The position numbers and the translations under genes are program-made. From positions 1 through 60,095 of the forward strand of contig NZ_JACESE010000021.1 of the NCBI RefSeq assembly GCF_013911965.1: a stretch of DNA of 60,095 nt, read 5' to 3'. The DNA comes from Phenylobacterium sp. (GTDB lineage Bacteria > Pseudomonadota > Alphaproteobacteria > Caulobacterales > Caulobacteraceae). Positions 26,887 to 35,407 of this stretch are shown here, piece after piece (the first letter of the stretch is position 1; the number at the start of each line of letters is the position of its first letter). The notes beneath the pieces are model-generated. The model was not told where the DNA came from, ran no database searches, and worked only from the letters and a program-made list of their open reading frames with translations.

Positions 26887-27353
26887 GCGCGTTCTATGCG
26901 CGCGGCATAGCAGCCGCGTGCGGCGAAGTGCGCCTGCAGATAGGCGACGCCAGGCAGGCCGAGCAGGCGCCGGACCGGCGCATCCAGATCAGCGCCTGGA
27001 CAGAGGTCCGCATCGACCATCATCCCCTGCGCATCGAAGGCGCGCAGGGAGATGAACGGCCGGCGGGAAAGAACGGGCGGGATCTCGTCCCTCACCTCCG
27101 CCGTCTCGATCACCCCCTCCTCCACGAAGATGGCGTGGCTGGCGCGATAGGGCGTGTCCGCCGGCTGGTGGACATGGTTCAGCAGCAGGACCGTGGCCCC
27201 CGCAGGCGCGTCCGCGAGGCTGATCCGGCAGGGATAGCCGACAGGCGCGTCCACCTCCTGGCGGACGACGCCTCGGGCGGTGAGCTCGGCGTCGCTGAGC
27301 CCGAAGAGGGGCTGGAACAGTCGGCTGTCCAGGCCGCGAACGAGATAGGCCAT
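26883..27353 (-). CDS. DUF1203 family protein
   Basis: 156 residues. The pattern matches DUF1203: YPCRISLADAPAGATVLLLNH near the middle, YRASHAIFVEEG, and the terminal HFAARGCYAARIERA. Function is unknown; no signal peptide or membrane segment. GGAGA sits 7 bases before the ATG. It is the last gene on the leftward strand before the convergent phn operon and lies 81 bases downstream of the SbtB-like gene. Its presence in a phosphonate island may be incidental. Confidence 0.82.
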   Translation of the reverse strand: MAYLVRGLDSRLFQPLFGLSDAELTARGVVRQEVDAPVGYPCRISLADAPAGATVLLLNHVHQPADTPYRASHAIFVEEGVIETAEVRDEIPPVLSRRPFISLRAFDAQGMMVDADLCPGADLDAPVRRLLGLPGVAYLQAHFAARGCYAARIERA

Positions 27354-27434
27354 AGCAGGTCTCCGTTTTTTCGAAGACTGCCGCGCCTGGAGCCGCCCGC
27401 CGATGTGGCCAGACGATTACAGCGCCGATTGTCG

Positions 27435-27743
27435 CTAGAACTTCTCGCCGCGCAGCACTTCCACATCAGACACCGCGACCACCCCGGGATAGTCGGCGAA
27501 GAAGTCGGCCAGGCGCGCCAGCACCTTTTCGGCCGCCTCGCTGGAGACGAGCGCCAGGATCAGGCGCTTTTCCTGGCCCGGCGTGAAGTCGCCGCTGCGC
27601 CATTCCCCGCTGTCGCCCGCGCCGGCCAGGCTCGGCAGGACGGTCCAGCCACGCACGCCGGCCTCGCTCAGGAAGGCCTCCACCCGCCTCAGCACCGGCG
27701 CTTCAATCACGATCTCCAGCTTCTTGCGTCGCGTCAGTTGCAT
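27435..27743 (-). CDS. SbtB-like PII signalling protein
   Basis: 102 residues with the ferredoxin-like PII fold. It aligns over its whole length with cyanobacterial SbtB: KLEIVIEAPVLRRVEAFL, GVRGWTVLP, a T-loop region with GDSGEWRSG, and ADYPGVVAVSDVEVLRGEKF at the end. The C-terminal CGPEGC redox loop of cyanobacterial SbtB is absent. SbtB proteins bind adenyl nucleotides and gate the SbtA permease; the gene starts 4 bases after the stop of the SbtA-like gene, so the pair is co-transcribed. Confidence 0.78.
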   Translation of the reverse strand: MQLTRRKKLEIVIEAPVLRRVEAFLSEAGVRGWTVLPSLAGAGDSGEWRSGDFTPGQEKRLILALVSSEAAEKVLARLADFFADYPGVVAVSDVEVLRGEKF

Positions 27744-27747
27744 GGGC

Positions 27748-28722
27748 TCACCCGATGAAGGCCTGCGCCGCGGCGGCGTAGAGCGGAACGCCGAAGACGA
27801 GGTTGAAGGGGAAGGTCACGGCCAGGGAGAGCGTCAGATAGACCCCGGGATCGGCGTCCGGAAGCGCGATGCGCATGGCCGCAGGCACGGCGATATAGGA
27901 GGCGCTGGCGGCCAGGATCGCCAGCACGGCCGCATTGCCGGGGGCCAGTCCGAGGATCAGCGCCAGAGTCAGGGCCAGGGCCGAAGACACGAGCGGCATG
28001 ACCAGGGCGAAGCCCACCAGCGGCAAGGTCAGCGACCGGGCGGCGCTGAGCCGTCGCGCGGCGACGAGGCCCATGTCGAGCAGGAAGAGCACCAGCACGC
28101 CCTGGAAGACCGGTCCGACGAAGACCTCCATCTTGGCCATGCCGGCGTCGCCGGTCAGCAGGCCGACGAGGAAGGCGCCGATCAGGAGCACCACCGAGCC
28201 GTTGAGCGCGACCTCGCGAAACAGCTCGCTCCGCAGCCCCTGGCGGCCGGGCGCCCCGCCGCCGGCCAGGATCAGGGCCGACAGGATGGCCGGCGTCTCC
28301 ATCAAGGCCACGACCGCGACCATGTAGCCGCCGAAGGGCACGCCGCTGACCCTGAGGAACTCCGTCCCGGCCACGAAGGTGACGATGGAGACCGATCCGT
28401 AGTGGGCCGCCGTGGCGGCCGCCGTCGTCCGATCGAGGCGGCTGATGAGCCGCAGCACGCCGAAGGCGATGACGGGGATGCCGAAGCTCAGCGCAAGGCC
28501 AAGGCCCGCGGCCCTCATGAAGTCGGCGCTGAGGCCCGCCCGCGCGGCCTCGACCCCGCCCTTGAAGCCGATGGAGAGCATCAGGACCAGCGCCAGCGTC
28601 TTGGCCGCGCCTTCGGGCACGGCGAGATCCGACTTGAACCAGCCCGCGCCGAAACCGAGCAGGAAGAAGAGGATGGCCGGCGTGAGCAGGTTCGTCAGGG
28701 CGGGCTGGAGCGAGTCGACCAC
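27748..28722 (-). CDS. SbtA-like sodium-dependent bicarbonate transport family permease
   Basis: 324 residues, almost entirely hydrophobic, with about ten membrane segments in two inverted halves. Family segments: LTPAILFFLLGFGAGWFKSDL at the start (residues 8 on), AAHYGSVSIVTFVAG in the first half and LAASASYIAVPAAMRIALPDA in the second, at the places where SbtA binds bicarbonate and sodium. Known members import HCO3- in cyanobacteria; in heterotrophs the substrate is less certain. It lies 71 bases downstream of phnN on the same strand and directly upstream of its SbtB-like partner. Confidence 0.82.
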   Translation of the reverse strand: MVDSLQPALTNLLTPAILFFLLGFGAGWFKSDLAVPEGAAKTLALVLMLSIGFKGGVEAARAGLSADFMRAAGLGLALSFGIPVIAFGVLRLISRLDRTTAAATAAHYGSVSIVTFVAGTEFLRVSGVPFGGYMVAVVALMETPAILSALILAGGGAPGRQGLRSELFREVALNGSVVLLIGAFLVGLLTGDAGMAKMEVFVGPVFQGVLVLFLLDMGLVAARRLSAARSLTLPLVGFALVMPLVSSALALTLALILGLAPGNAAVLAILAASASYIAVPAAMRIALPDADPGVYLTLSLAVTFPFNLVFGVPLYAAAAQAFIG

Positions 28723-28793
28723 GGGCGAGTATCCGAAAGCGGCGGGAGGCGCGCCCTGCTATCAGAGCCGCGCCTCAGGATCAGCCCAAAGGA

Positions 28794-29408
28794 TCAGGTC
28801 GTGATGGCCCTTATCATAGCCATTACGCCGGCTTCTCGTGACCCGCCGTTGGATAACTCCACGACATCGTCCCCCACCACGCTGTAGGCGCTCGCCCGGG
28901 CGATGCGGTCGGCGATCTCGGCTGCGGTCTCCCGGCCGCGCGACTGCAGGCGCCGCCGCAGATCCTCCGGCGGCGCGGTGACCGAGATCACCCGCATCGC
29001 GCCGAATCTGCGGCGAGCCTCGTCCAAGACGCCGCGGGAGACGTTGGCCACCACCCGTCGGCCGGCCGCCAGTTGGGGGAGGATGTCGGCGGGGACTCCG
29101 TAGCAGAGACCATGGGCGCGCCATGAGAGGGCGTAGTCCCCGGCCGCCTCCCGCCGACCGAACTCCGTCTCGTCGACCTCGAGATGATCCTCGCCGCCGG
29201 CCTCGGCCGGACGGGTGATCTCACGGCGGACGAAAACAACCCTGGGATCGTCGGCCAGGGCTGCGCGGGCGCCGTCCATCAGGGTGTCCTTGCCGACGCC
29301 GGACGGGCCGACGACCAGCACAAGGAGCCCCGCCTCAGACGTACTTCTCGACGAAGGCGTCGGCGTCGAGGGCGCGGAAGTCTGCAAGGGCGTCGGCGAG
29401 CCGTTCAT
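28794..29408 (-). CDS. phnN: PhnN, ribose 1,5-bisphosphate phosphokinase
   Basis: 204 residues from the ATG at 29408. Guanylate-kinase-like P-loop GPSGVGKDT (near 34-42), REITRPA, the lid-region RR.QSRGRET and a central [15 protein letters not shown] typical of PhnN. It phosphorylates ribose 1,5-bisphosphate to PRPP, the last step of the C-P lyase route. The start is uncertain: the ATG lies inside the upstream gene and gives a 30-residue Ser/Pro/Thr-rich extension, while a GTG at 29321 with GAGG upstream would start only four residues before the P-loop. Overlaps the hexapeptide transferase gene. Confidence 0.88.
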   Translation of the reverse strand: MNGSPTPLQTSAPSTPTPSSRSTSEAGLLVLVVGPSGVGKDTLMDGARAALADDPRVVFVRREITRPAEAGGEDHLEVDETEFGRREAAGDYALSWRAHGLCYGVPADILPQLAAGRRVVANVSRGVLDEARRRFGAMRVISVTAPPEDLRRRLQSRGRETAAEIADRIARASAYSVVGDDVVELSNGGSREAGVMAMIRAITT

Positions 29409-30027
29409 GTTCCCAGTCCCACCAGGCGATGGCGAGGATGCCGTCCTGCACCGCCTTGGGGAAGCGCTCTCGGATCGGCTTGGACGGCACGCCGCCCACA
29501 ATGGTGAAGGGCGCCACGTCCTTCGAGACGACGGCGCCGGCGCCGACGACCGAGCCCGTGCCGACGGTCACGCCCGGCAGGATGGTGACCCCGTGGCCCA
29601 GCCAGACGTCGTGGCCGAGGGTCACCCGATGAGAGCGGCGCCACTCGAAGAAGTCCTCGTCGTCGCTCTCGCCCATCTCGTAGGACACGGCGCGGTAGCT
29701 GAAGTGATGCTGCGCCGCCTTCCAGGTGGGATGGTTGCCCGGATTGATCCGCACGTCGCGGGCGATCGAGCAGAACTTGCCGATCTCCGCATAGGCGGCG
29801 CTGGAATCGTTGACGATGTAGCTGTAGGCGCCCATCGCCGTCTCGGACAGGCTGGTGCGCGCGCCGACCCGGCACCAGGGGCCGAGGATGCTGTCGTGGA
29901 CCTGCGCCTCGGCGCTGATGTGCGGCTCGGGCCCCTTGGGCCGGCCCGCGGGCTCGGCCGGGGGAACGAAACGCTCGAAGTACCGGTAGCCCGGCTCCAG
30001 CGGCCGGGTGGAAAGCTTCAGACTCAT
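29335..30027 (-). CDS. Phosphonate-cluster hexapeptide acetyltransferase
   Basis: 230 residues with left-handed beta-helix repeats typical of chloramphenicol/serine acetyltransferase relatives: [24 protein letters not shown] split over residues 35-58, [20 protein letters not shown] and [19 protein letters not shown] distinct branch of this family is found in phn clusters. The acceptor is unknown; acetylation of an aminoalkylphosphonate, as for PhnO, is one idea. Start overlaps the phnC stop by one base (TGATG) and its end overlaps phnN. Confidence 0.87.
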   Translation of the reverse strand: MSLKLSTRPLEPGYRYFERFVPPAEPAGRPKGPEPHISAEAQVHDSILGPWCRVGARTSLSETAMGAYSYIVNDSSAAYAEIGKFCSIARDVRINPGNHPTWKAAQHHFSYRAVSYEMGESDDEDFFEWRRSHRVTLGHDVWLGHGVTILPGVTVGTGSVVGAGAVVSKDVAPFTIVGGVPSKPIRERFPKAVQDGILAIAWWDWEHERLADALADFRALDADAFVEKYV

Positions 30028-30803
30028 CAGGCGGCGGCCACCACCGGGGTCGCAAAGCCCTGCCGGCCGTTCCGCGAGCCGTAGATCCGGTCCACCACCT
30101 CGGGCGTCAGGCCCGAGGGCGCGCCGTCATAGACCACCTTGCCCTTGGACATGCCGATGACCCGCGTGCAGTAGCGGCGGGCGATATCCAGACTGTGAAG
30201 ATTGACGATCACGGGAATGCCTCGCTGGCGGCAGACGTCCTGGAGGGCGTCCATCACCACCTCGGCGTTGATCGGATCGAGGGAGGCGACGGGCTCGTCG
30301 GCCAGCAGGATGTCGGGCTCCTGCAGCATGGCCCGGGCGATCGCGACCCGCTGCTGCTGGCCCCCGGACAGGGTGGCGGCGCGTTGCAGCGCAGCCTGCG
30401 CCATGTCGAGGCGGTCGAGCTCGAGAATGGCGCGGGCGCGATCCTCGGCCGGGAAGATCTTCAGGAGCGAGGTGGAAAGCGGACGCTCAGCTAGCACGCC
30501 GACCAGGACGTTCGTCACGACGTCCAGCCGCGGACACAGGTTGAACTGCTGGAAGATCATGGCGCAGCGGCGGCGCCACTGGCGCAGGGGACGGCCCTTC
30601 AGGGCGCCGACATCCTGTCCGTCCCAGAGCAGCTGACCGGAGCTGGGCTCGGCGAGACGATTGATAAGGCGCAGCAGGGTGGACTTGCCGGCCCCGGAGC
30701 GGCCGATGATTCCGATGAATTCCCCGCGGTCGCAGCGCAGGGAGACGCCGTCGACGGCGCTGACCTCCCCAAACCGCTTGGTCACGTCGCGCAGCTCCAG
30801 CAT
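30027..30803 (-). CDS. phnC: PhnC, phosphonate ABC transporter ATPase
   Basis: 258 residues from ATG 30803 with GGAGG upstream; the frame is open a further 47 codons but those lack family resemblance. Walker [11 protein letters not shown]-loop [18 protein letters not shown], signature [14 protein letters not shown], Walker [14 protein letters not shown], then [16 protein letters not shown], all PhnC-like. It should power import through PhnD and PhnE, which are encoded 1.9 kb away beyond the PfkB gene on the same strand. Heads the phnC-acetyltransferase-phnN group. Confidence 0.93.
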   Translation of the reverse strand: MLELRDVTKRFGEVSAVDGVSLRCDRGEFIGIIGRSGAGKSTLLRLINRLAEPSSGQLLWDGQDVGALKGRPLRQWRRRCAMIFQQFNLCPRLDVVTNVLVGVLAERPLSTSLLKIFPAEDRARAILELDRLDMAQAALQRAATLSGGQQQRVAIARAMLQEPDILLADEPVASLDPINAEVVMDALQDVCRQRGIPVIVNLHSLDIARRYCTRVIGMSKGKVVYDGAPSGLTPEVVDRIYGSRNGRQGFATPVVAAA

Positions 30804-30853
30804 CCTGCCTCCAGGTCCCGCTTGGCTCGATCCTGGAAGCCTAGGGGCAAGCG

Positions 30854-30869
30854 GTGACCCGGACGTGAC
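30854..30869 (-). promoter_or_regulatory. Possible Pho box upstream of phnC
   Basis: On the plus strand GTGAC occurs at 30854 and 30865, exactly 11 bases apart (GTGACCCGGACGTGAC); read on the minus strand this is GTCAC-N6-GTCAC about 50 bases before phnC. PhoB boxes are TGTCA-like half-sites with 11-base spacing. Each half differs by one base, so this is a weak call. Confidence 0.35.
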
Positions 30870-30978
30870 GCAAATTCCGGCAAGGTCCTGAACCAACAAG
30901 GGATTTGTCGCAGAGGCGCACCCGCGCTGTCTCGCCGCCGTCACGGCGGTCGCCTAGCTAGCTGCGCGGAGGTGACCC

Positions 30979-31860
30979 GTGGCGGAATTCCTGGTGATCG
31001 GCGCCCTGGCCCTGGACCGGCCGGTCTGGCTCTCGGCGCCGATTCAGCGCGGCGGCCGCGTGATCGGCCGCACCCTGGGCGGACGGCTTGAGCCAAGGCT
31101 CGGCGGCGGCGCGGCCAATGCCGGGGTGGCGTTGCGCAAGGCCGGACATCGGGTGGCCGTGGCCAGCGCGGTCGCGGCGGACGCCGGCGGCGACGACGTC
31201 CTCGCCCGCGCCCGGGAGGCTGGCCTGGACGTCGACCTGGTGGTCCGCCGGGCCGGCGAGAGCCGCATGACGCTCCTCCTGATCGATCCTGACGGCGAGC
31301 GGGTGGTCATGGGCCTGGATGCGGCGAGCCCCCTGCCCGCGCCGCCGCCTCTCCCTACTCCGGACCAGCGGTCCGACCTGACGCCGGAGGGCGTCTATGT
31401 GCGCACGCCCTATCCGGGCGCCGCGGCCTGGGCGGCGCGCTCCGCCGGCCCCGTGGTGCTGCACTGGCCGGCGCCCGGCTATGACGGCCCAGCCGATGTC
31501 GTCGTCTGTTCGGCCGACGATCTTCCGCGGGGCATTCTCGCCGCACCCTTCGAGGCCGCGCGGGCGGCCCTCGGCCCGCGCCTCACCTGGGTCGTGGTCA
31601 CCTATGGGGCGGACGGCGCACGCGCCCATGACGGACGCAACGAGCTGTTCGCCGCGCCGCCGCCTGCGCGGGCCCTGGATTCCACCGGAGCCGGCGATGT
31701 CTTCGCCGCCGGCCTTCTGGACGCGCTGCGCGCCGGCGCGGCGATGGAGGCGGCTCTGGCGCACGCCAGCGCCTGGGGCGCGGCGACGGTGGAGCTGGCC
31801 AGTTCCGCCCCGGTCGACGCGCCGGCCGGACTCTATCGGCCCTACCCGACCGGCGACTAG
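30979..31860 (+). CDS. PfkB-family carbohydrate kinase
   Basis: 293 residues from a GTG with GGAGGTGA upstream. N-terminal GGGAANAGVALRKAG (near 42-56) and the C-terminal catalytic signature ALDSTGAGDVFAAGLLDALR (near 232) with the base Asp define a PfkB/ribokinase-type sugar or nucleoside kinase. It sits between phnC, from which it is divergent, and the convergent phnE gene (4-base overlap), inside the phosphonate island. A ribose or ribose-phosphate substrate would fit the pathway, but nothing in the sequence proves it. Confidence 0.85.
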   Translation: MAEFLVIGALALDRPVWLSAPIQRGGRVIGRTLGGRLEPRLGGGAANAGVALRKAGHRVAVASAVAADAGGDDVLARAREAGLDVDLVVRRAGESRMTLLLIDPDGERVVMGLDAASPLPAPPPLPTPDQRSDLTPEGVYVRTPYPGAAAWAARSAGPVVLHWPAPGYDGPADVVVCSADDLPRGILAAPFEAARAALGPRLTWVVVTYGADGARAHDGRNELFAAPPPARALDSTGAGDVFAAGLLDALRAGAAMEAALAHASAWGAATVELASSAPVDAPAGLYRPYPTGD

Positions 31861-32678
31861 GCCAGGCGGTTGCGCAGCCAGCGCGAGAGGCTGTCCAGGG
31901 CGGCGACCGCGACCATGTAGAGCAGGATGATGAAGGCGGCCTGGTCGAAGGCGAAGATGCGGATCCGCTCCTCCAGCTCGAAGCCCACCCCGCCCGCGCC
32001 GACGATGCCGAGCACGCCGGCATTGCGGAAGTTGCCCTCCAGAAAGAACAGGGTCTGGCTGGTGGCCACGGGCGCGAACTGCGGCGCCAGACCGTAGCGC
32101 ATGACGTTCAGCGGCGAGGCGCCGGCCGAGCGGACGCCTTCCAGCGGCCTGCCGTCGGTGTTTTCCAGGGCTTCCGAGAACAGCTTGGCGAGGTTCGGGA
32201 TGTCGGCCAGCGCCAGGGCCACCACGCCGGCGAAGGGGCCGAGCCCGAAGGCGGAGACCAGGATCAGCGCCCAGACGAGCGCAGGCACCCCGCGGAACAC
32301 ATCCAGGAAGCGCCGGAAAAGGAAGTGGAGCACGCCGTGGGAGACGACCGTCTTGGCCCCAAGCACGCCCAGCGGCAGGGCGACCAGGGCCGCGATCGCC
32401 GTCCCGGCGAAGGCCATGGCGAAGGTCTCGGCCAGAGCCTTCAGTATCCGGACGAACTGCCCGCCCGAGCTGGGCGGGACCATCTCGCCGAGGAACCGGC
32501 CGAGCTTGCCGAAGCCCGACATGAAGGCCCCGGGCGCGAGCTGCAGATCGATCGCCATGGCCAGGAAGGCGGCCAGGGCCGCGACCGTGAAGACCAGCCC
32601 CCTCGCGCGGCGCCGCCAGGCGGGGCGCAGCACTTCCGGCGCGATCGCCCGGGCCTGTTCGACGGTCGCGCCGGCCAT
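31857..32678 (-). CDS. phnE: PhnE, phosphonate ABC transporter permease (second subunit)
   Basis: 273 residues from the ATG that overlaps the first phnE stop by one base (TGATG); the frame is open far upstream through the neighbour. About six membrane helices and the ATPase-contact motif RSAGASPLNVMRYGLAPQ (near 188-205), followed by GVLGIVGAGGVGFEL, which is typical of PhnE. Forms a heterodimeric inner-membrane channel with the preceding permease. Confidence 0.9.
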   Translation of the reverse strand: MAGATVEQARAIAPEVLRPAWRRRARGLVFTVAALAAFLAMAIDLQLAPGAFMSGFGKLGRFLGEMVPPSSGGQFVRILKALAETFAMAFAGTAIAALVALPLGVLGAKTVVSHGVLHFLFRRFLDVFRGVPALVWALILVSAFGLGPFAGVVALALADIPNLAKLFSEALENTDGRPLEGVRSAGASPLNVMRYGLAPQFAPVATSQTLFFLEGNFRNAGVLGIVGAGGVGFELEERIRIFAFDQAAFIILLYMVAVAALDSLSRWLRNRLA

Positions 32679-33559
32679 CACGCCTTCTCCAGCCCGATCA
32701 GCCGATGCCGCACGGCCTCGGAGACCAGGTCGATGACGAAGATCATGCCGATGATGATCATCAGGATGGCCAGGTAGGTGTCGAACTCGGTGTAGGTGAT
32801 CGCCCGCTGCAGCTCGAGCCCGATGCCCCCTGCCCCGACGATGCCGAGCGCCGCCGCGCCGGCCAGATTCCCTTCCAGCCGGATCAGCGCATAGGAGGCG
32901 TAGTTGGGCAGCACCTGGGGCAGGACGCCGTAGCGGATCTTCTTCACCGGGCCTGCGCCGCTGGCGGTGAGGGCCTCGAGCTGGCGCGGATCGATCTCCT
33001 CGTTGATCTCGGCGAAAAGCTTTCCGAGGCCTCCGAGCGTGGAGATGGCCAGGGTCAGCACGCCAGCCAGCGGCCCGACGCCGAAGGCCGCCACCAGGAT
33101 CAGGGCCATGATCAGGTCGGGCAGGGTCCGGATCGCCTCCAGGGCCCGCCGCACGATGAAGCGGACCGGGGCGAAGGGCATGAGGTTCTGCGCGGCCAGG
33201 AACGAGGCGAAGAGCGCCAGCACGGCCCCGAAGCCGGTCGCCAGGATCGCCATCTCCACCGTCTGCCACGCGGCCCGCAGCCAGAGCGGCAGGGCGTAGA
33301 ACCAGGAGGCCAGCGACCCCTGCGTGCGCCGTCCCTCGAACAGAGCCTCGGCGCGCAGGTCGGGGATCATCCGGTCGAGGAAGTCGCCGATGCGGCCCAG
33401 CGGGTCGCCGCCCAGGTCGGAGCCGAAGAACTGACTGCGCTGGAACGACACCGCCAGCAGGATCGAGAATATGGCCAGGCCGATGGCCGCCTCGGCGCGC
33501 TGCCGCATCAGCAGGCGGCGGCGGTCGCGCTCGAACGCCTCGACCACGCCGACGGTCAT
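32678..33559 (-). CDS. phnE: PhnE, phosphonate ABC transporter permease (first subunit)
   Basis: 293 residues from the ATG overlapping the upstream binding-protein stop by 4 bases. Membrane helices begin after a basic N terminus (about residue 25); the coupling motif TASGAGPVKKIRYGVLPQVL and the GIVGAGGIGLELQ segment mark a PhnE permease. The middle periplasmic stretch (residues 45-85) is longer than in the partner subunit. Confidence 0.91.
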   Translation of the reverse strand: MTVGVVEAFERDRRRLLMRQRAEAAIGLAIFSILLAVSFQRSQFFGSDLGGDPLGRIGDFLDRMIPDLRAEALFEGRRTQGSLASWFYALPLWLRAAWQTVEMAILATGFGAVLALFASFLAAQNLMPFAPVRFIVRRALEAIRTLPDLIMALILVAAFGVGPLAGVLTLAISTLGGLGKLFAEINEEIDPRQLEALTASGAGPVKKIRYGVLPQVLPNYASYALIRLEGNLAGAAALGIVGAGGIGLELQRAITYTEFDTYLAILMIIIGMIFVIDLVSEAVRHRLIGLEKA

Positions 33560-34413
33560 TCGACGCCTGCGCCCTGACGGACCAGGGCCTCGGCCTCTGT
33601 CGGCTCGAACTCCTCGGCCTCGGGCACGAAGGCCGCAGCCCAGGCGAAGGCCTCGGGCGCCTCCAGGTGCATGGCCACATGGACGCCGATCAGGCGGAAG
33701 CGCCGCTCGTCGGGCATGTCCCTGCGGACGGCCAGGGCGAGGTCCGCGAGCGGACGAGCGCGCCACACGACCCGAAGGTCGTCGCACAGGTCCTCTCCGG
33801 GCGCGTTGCCGCGGCAGAGACGCTGCCAGGCGCCGGCGTGCAGGGCCATGGCCGCAGCCTCGCCCGAGCGCAGGCGCGCCGCGGCCTCCTCGTAGTCGGC
33901 GGCCACCAGGGCCTCCCCGAAGAAGCTCTCCGGCGCGCCGTAGTCGGCCAGGGCCCGCCGCGGCGCATCCAGATGCGCCTTCATCCGGCCGCCAAAGACC
34001 AGATCCGCCCCGCGAAGATCGGCGAGGGTCCGGGCCGGCGAATCCTTCGCCACCGAAAGCACGATCGGCAGGCGCGTCAGCTGGCCGCGCGGGCGAACCG
34101 TCATGACGGCGCGGACCTCTCCGGCCACCGGCCGATAGGCCTCGCCATCCAGCACGGCGATGTCCACCTGCCCCCGGGCCAGGGCCTGGGCGGCGGCGGC
34201 GCGGTCGGCGAAGGCGCAGGTCTGAGTCGTGACGCCCAGCCGCTCGCCCAGCAGGCGATGATAGGCGCGCTGGCCTGGCGGGTCGCCGGCGGCGAGCGGC
34301 CGGCAGGGCGCGGTCGTCTCCGACAGCTGGGCGATGCGCAGCGGCGCGCCCGGCGTCTGGGCCTGAGCGGCGCTGGCCAGCAGCGCGGCGATTGCGAGCA
34401 GCAGACGCTTCAC
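33556..34413 (-). CDS. PhnD-like periplasmic binding protein (second copy)
   Basis: 285 residues: signal peptide cut near AQAQT (residues 15-20), then a phosphate/phosphite/phosphonate-type binding fold, with QALARGQVDIAVLDGEAYRP, LPIVLSVAKDSPARTLADLRG and FGEALVAADYEEAAARLRSG. It is divergent from the PhnD encoded just upstream and is not a lipoprotein. Two binding proteins in front of one permease pair suggest different ligands or a processing role. Start overlaps the upstream phnD stop by 4 bases. Confidence 0.82.
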   Translation of the reverse strand: MKRLLLAIAALLASAAQAQTPGAPLRIAQLSETTAPCRPLAAGDPPGQRAYHRLLGERLGVTTQTCAFADRAAAAQALARGQVDIAVLDGEAYRPVAGEVRAVMTVRPRGQLTRLPIVLSVAKDSPARTLADLRGADLVFGGRMKAHLDAPRRALADYGAPESFFGEALVAADYEEAAARLRSGEAAAMALHAGAWQRLCRGNAPGEDLCDDLRVVWRARPLADLALAVRRDMPDERRFRLIGVHVAMHLEAPEAFAWAAAFVPEAEEFEPTEAEALVRQGAGVE

Positions 34414-35354
34414 GGGCGGGCCCCATTGCGGCGCGCGGCGATGTCTTCCGCCCGCAACTGGATGATCTTGGCGTAGTGGTCCCGCGTCACGGCCGTGAAG
34501 GTGGCGCCGTCCGGCTGGCCGATGTCGCGCCAGGTGTCGGGATCGTCGTACGGCAGGGCCGCCATCGCGCCCCGCACCGCGTCGATGAAGGGCTGCGGCC
34601 GATCGGTGCGAAGCACCACCGAGGTGTTGGGGATGGGCCCGGCGGTCCAGATGATGCGGAAGTCTTCCAGGTCGACCAGGCCGCGCCGGGCCATGGTGTA
34701 ATGCGCGCCGGTCGTGAAACCGTGCTCCGGATCGCCGCCGCCCGCCTGGATGATGGTGGCGTCGAACTGGCCGTTCTCCAGGGCCATGACCGCCTGGGTG
34801 TGGCCGCCGGCGAAGCTCGACTTGCCGAAGAAGGCGTCCGGATCGATGCCCTGATCGCGCATCACCGAGCGGGGGAAGAGGTAGCCCGATGTCGAGTTGA
34901 AATCGACATAGCCGAGGGTGCGGCCCTTCAGGTCCTGGATGGACCGGTAGGGGCTGTCGGCCTTCACCAGCAGGGCGGAATAGTAGCCGGTCTCCCCCTC
35001 GGCCTGGCGGACGGTGAGGATCGGCGCGGCGAGTTCGCCGATCTGGGCGTCCACATTGGCGTAGCTGCCGCCCGCCATGGTGGCGATGTCGACCTGCCCG
35101 CTGGAGAGCGCCTGGATCGTGCCGTTGTAGTCGGAGCTCTCGAACAGCTTCACCGGCAGGCCGGTCGCCCGTCCGATATAGGTTTTGTAGCCGTTGAGGC
35201 GCCGGGTGATCATCGGGTCGTCCTCCGACCCGCGCACCGCCATGCGCACTTCCTTCATCTGACCGCGCCAGTCGCCGTCGGCGACCTTCGCCTCGCCCCC
35301 GCAGCCGGCGAGCGCCACGCCCGCCATCGCCAGGATCGCGCCGGTGAGCCGCAT
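34410..35354 (-). CDS. phnD: PhnD, phosphonate-binding lipoprotein
   Basis: 314 residues with lipobox LAGC (Cys near 18), so lipid-anchored in the periplasm. PhnD features: IQALSSGQVDIATMAGGSYA, SIQDLKGRTLGYVDFNSTSGY (near 145-165) with the ligand-binding Ser/Thr cluster, and GPIPNTSVVLR. It delivers phosphonates to PhnE. It is the first gene of the leftward phnD-phnD2-phnE-phnE operon; the upstream region holds repeated GTGTCGCA. Confidence 0.92.
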   Translation of the reverse strand: MRLTGAILAMAGVALAGCGGEAKVADGDWRGQMKEVRMAVRGSEDDPMITRRLNGYKTYIGRATGLPVKLFESSDYNGTIQALSSGQVDIATMAGGSYANVDAQIGELAAPILTVRQAEGETGYYSALLVKADSPYRSIQDLKGRTLGYVDFNSTSGYLFPRSVMRDQGIDPDAFFGKSSFAGGHTQAVMALENGQFDATIIQAGGGDPEHGFTTGAHYTMARRGLVDLEDFRIIWTAGPIPNTSVVLRTDRPQPFIDAVRGAMAALPYDDPDTWRDIGQPDGATFTAVTRDHYAKIIQLRAEDIAARRNGARP

Positions 35355-35407
35355 GTCTCGCCCCTACGCCTGGAACCTCGCCGGCTGTCTCTGCCCGGCG
35401 TGTGGCG

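Noticed and set aside
31857-33680. A 607-residue frame that would fuse the second PhnE to an upstream domain.
   Set aside because: Only the last 273 residues resemble PhnE. The rest is the wrong frame of the first phnE, and the TGATG junction gives a normal start.
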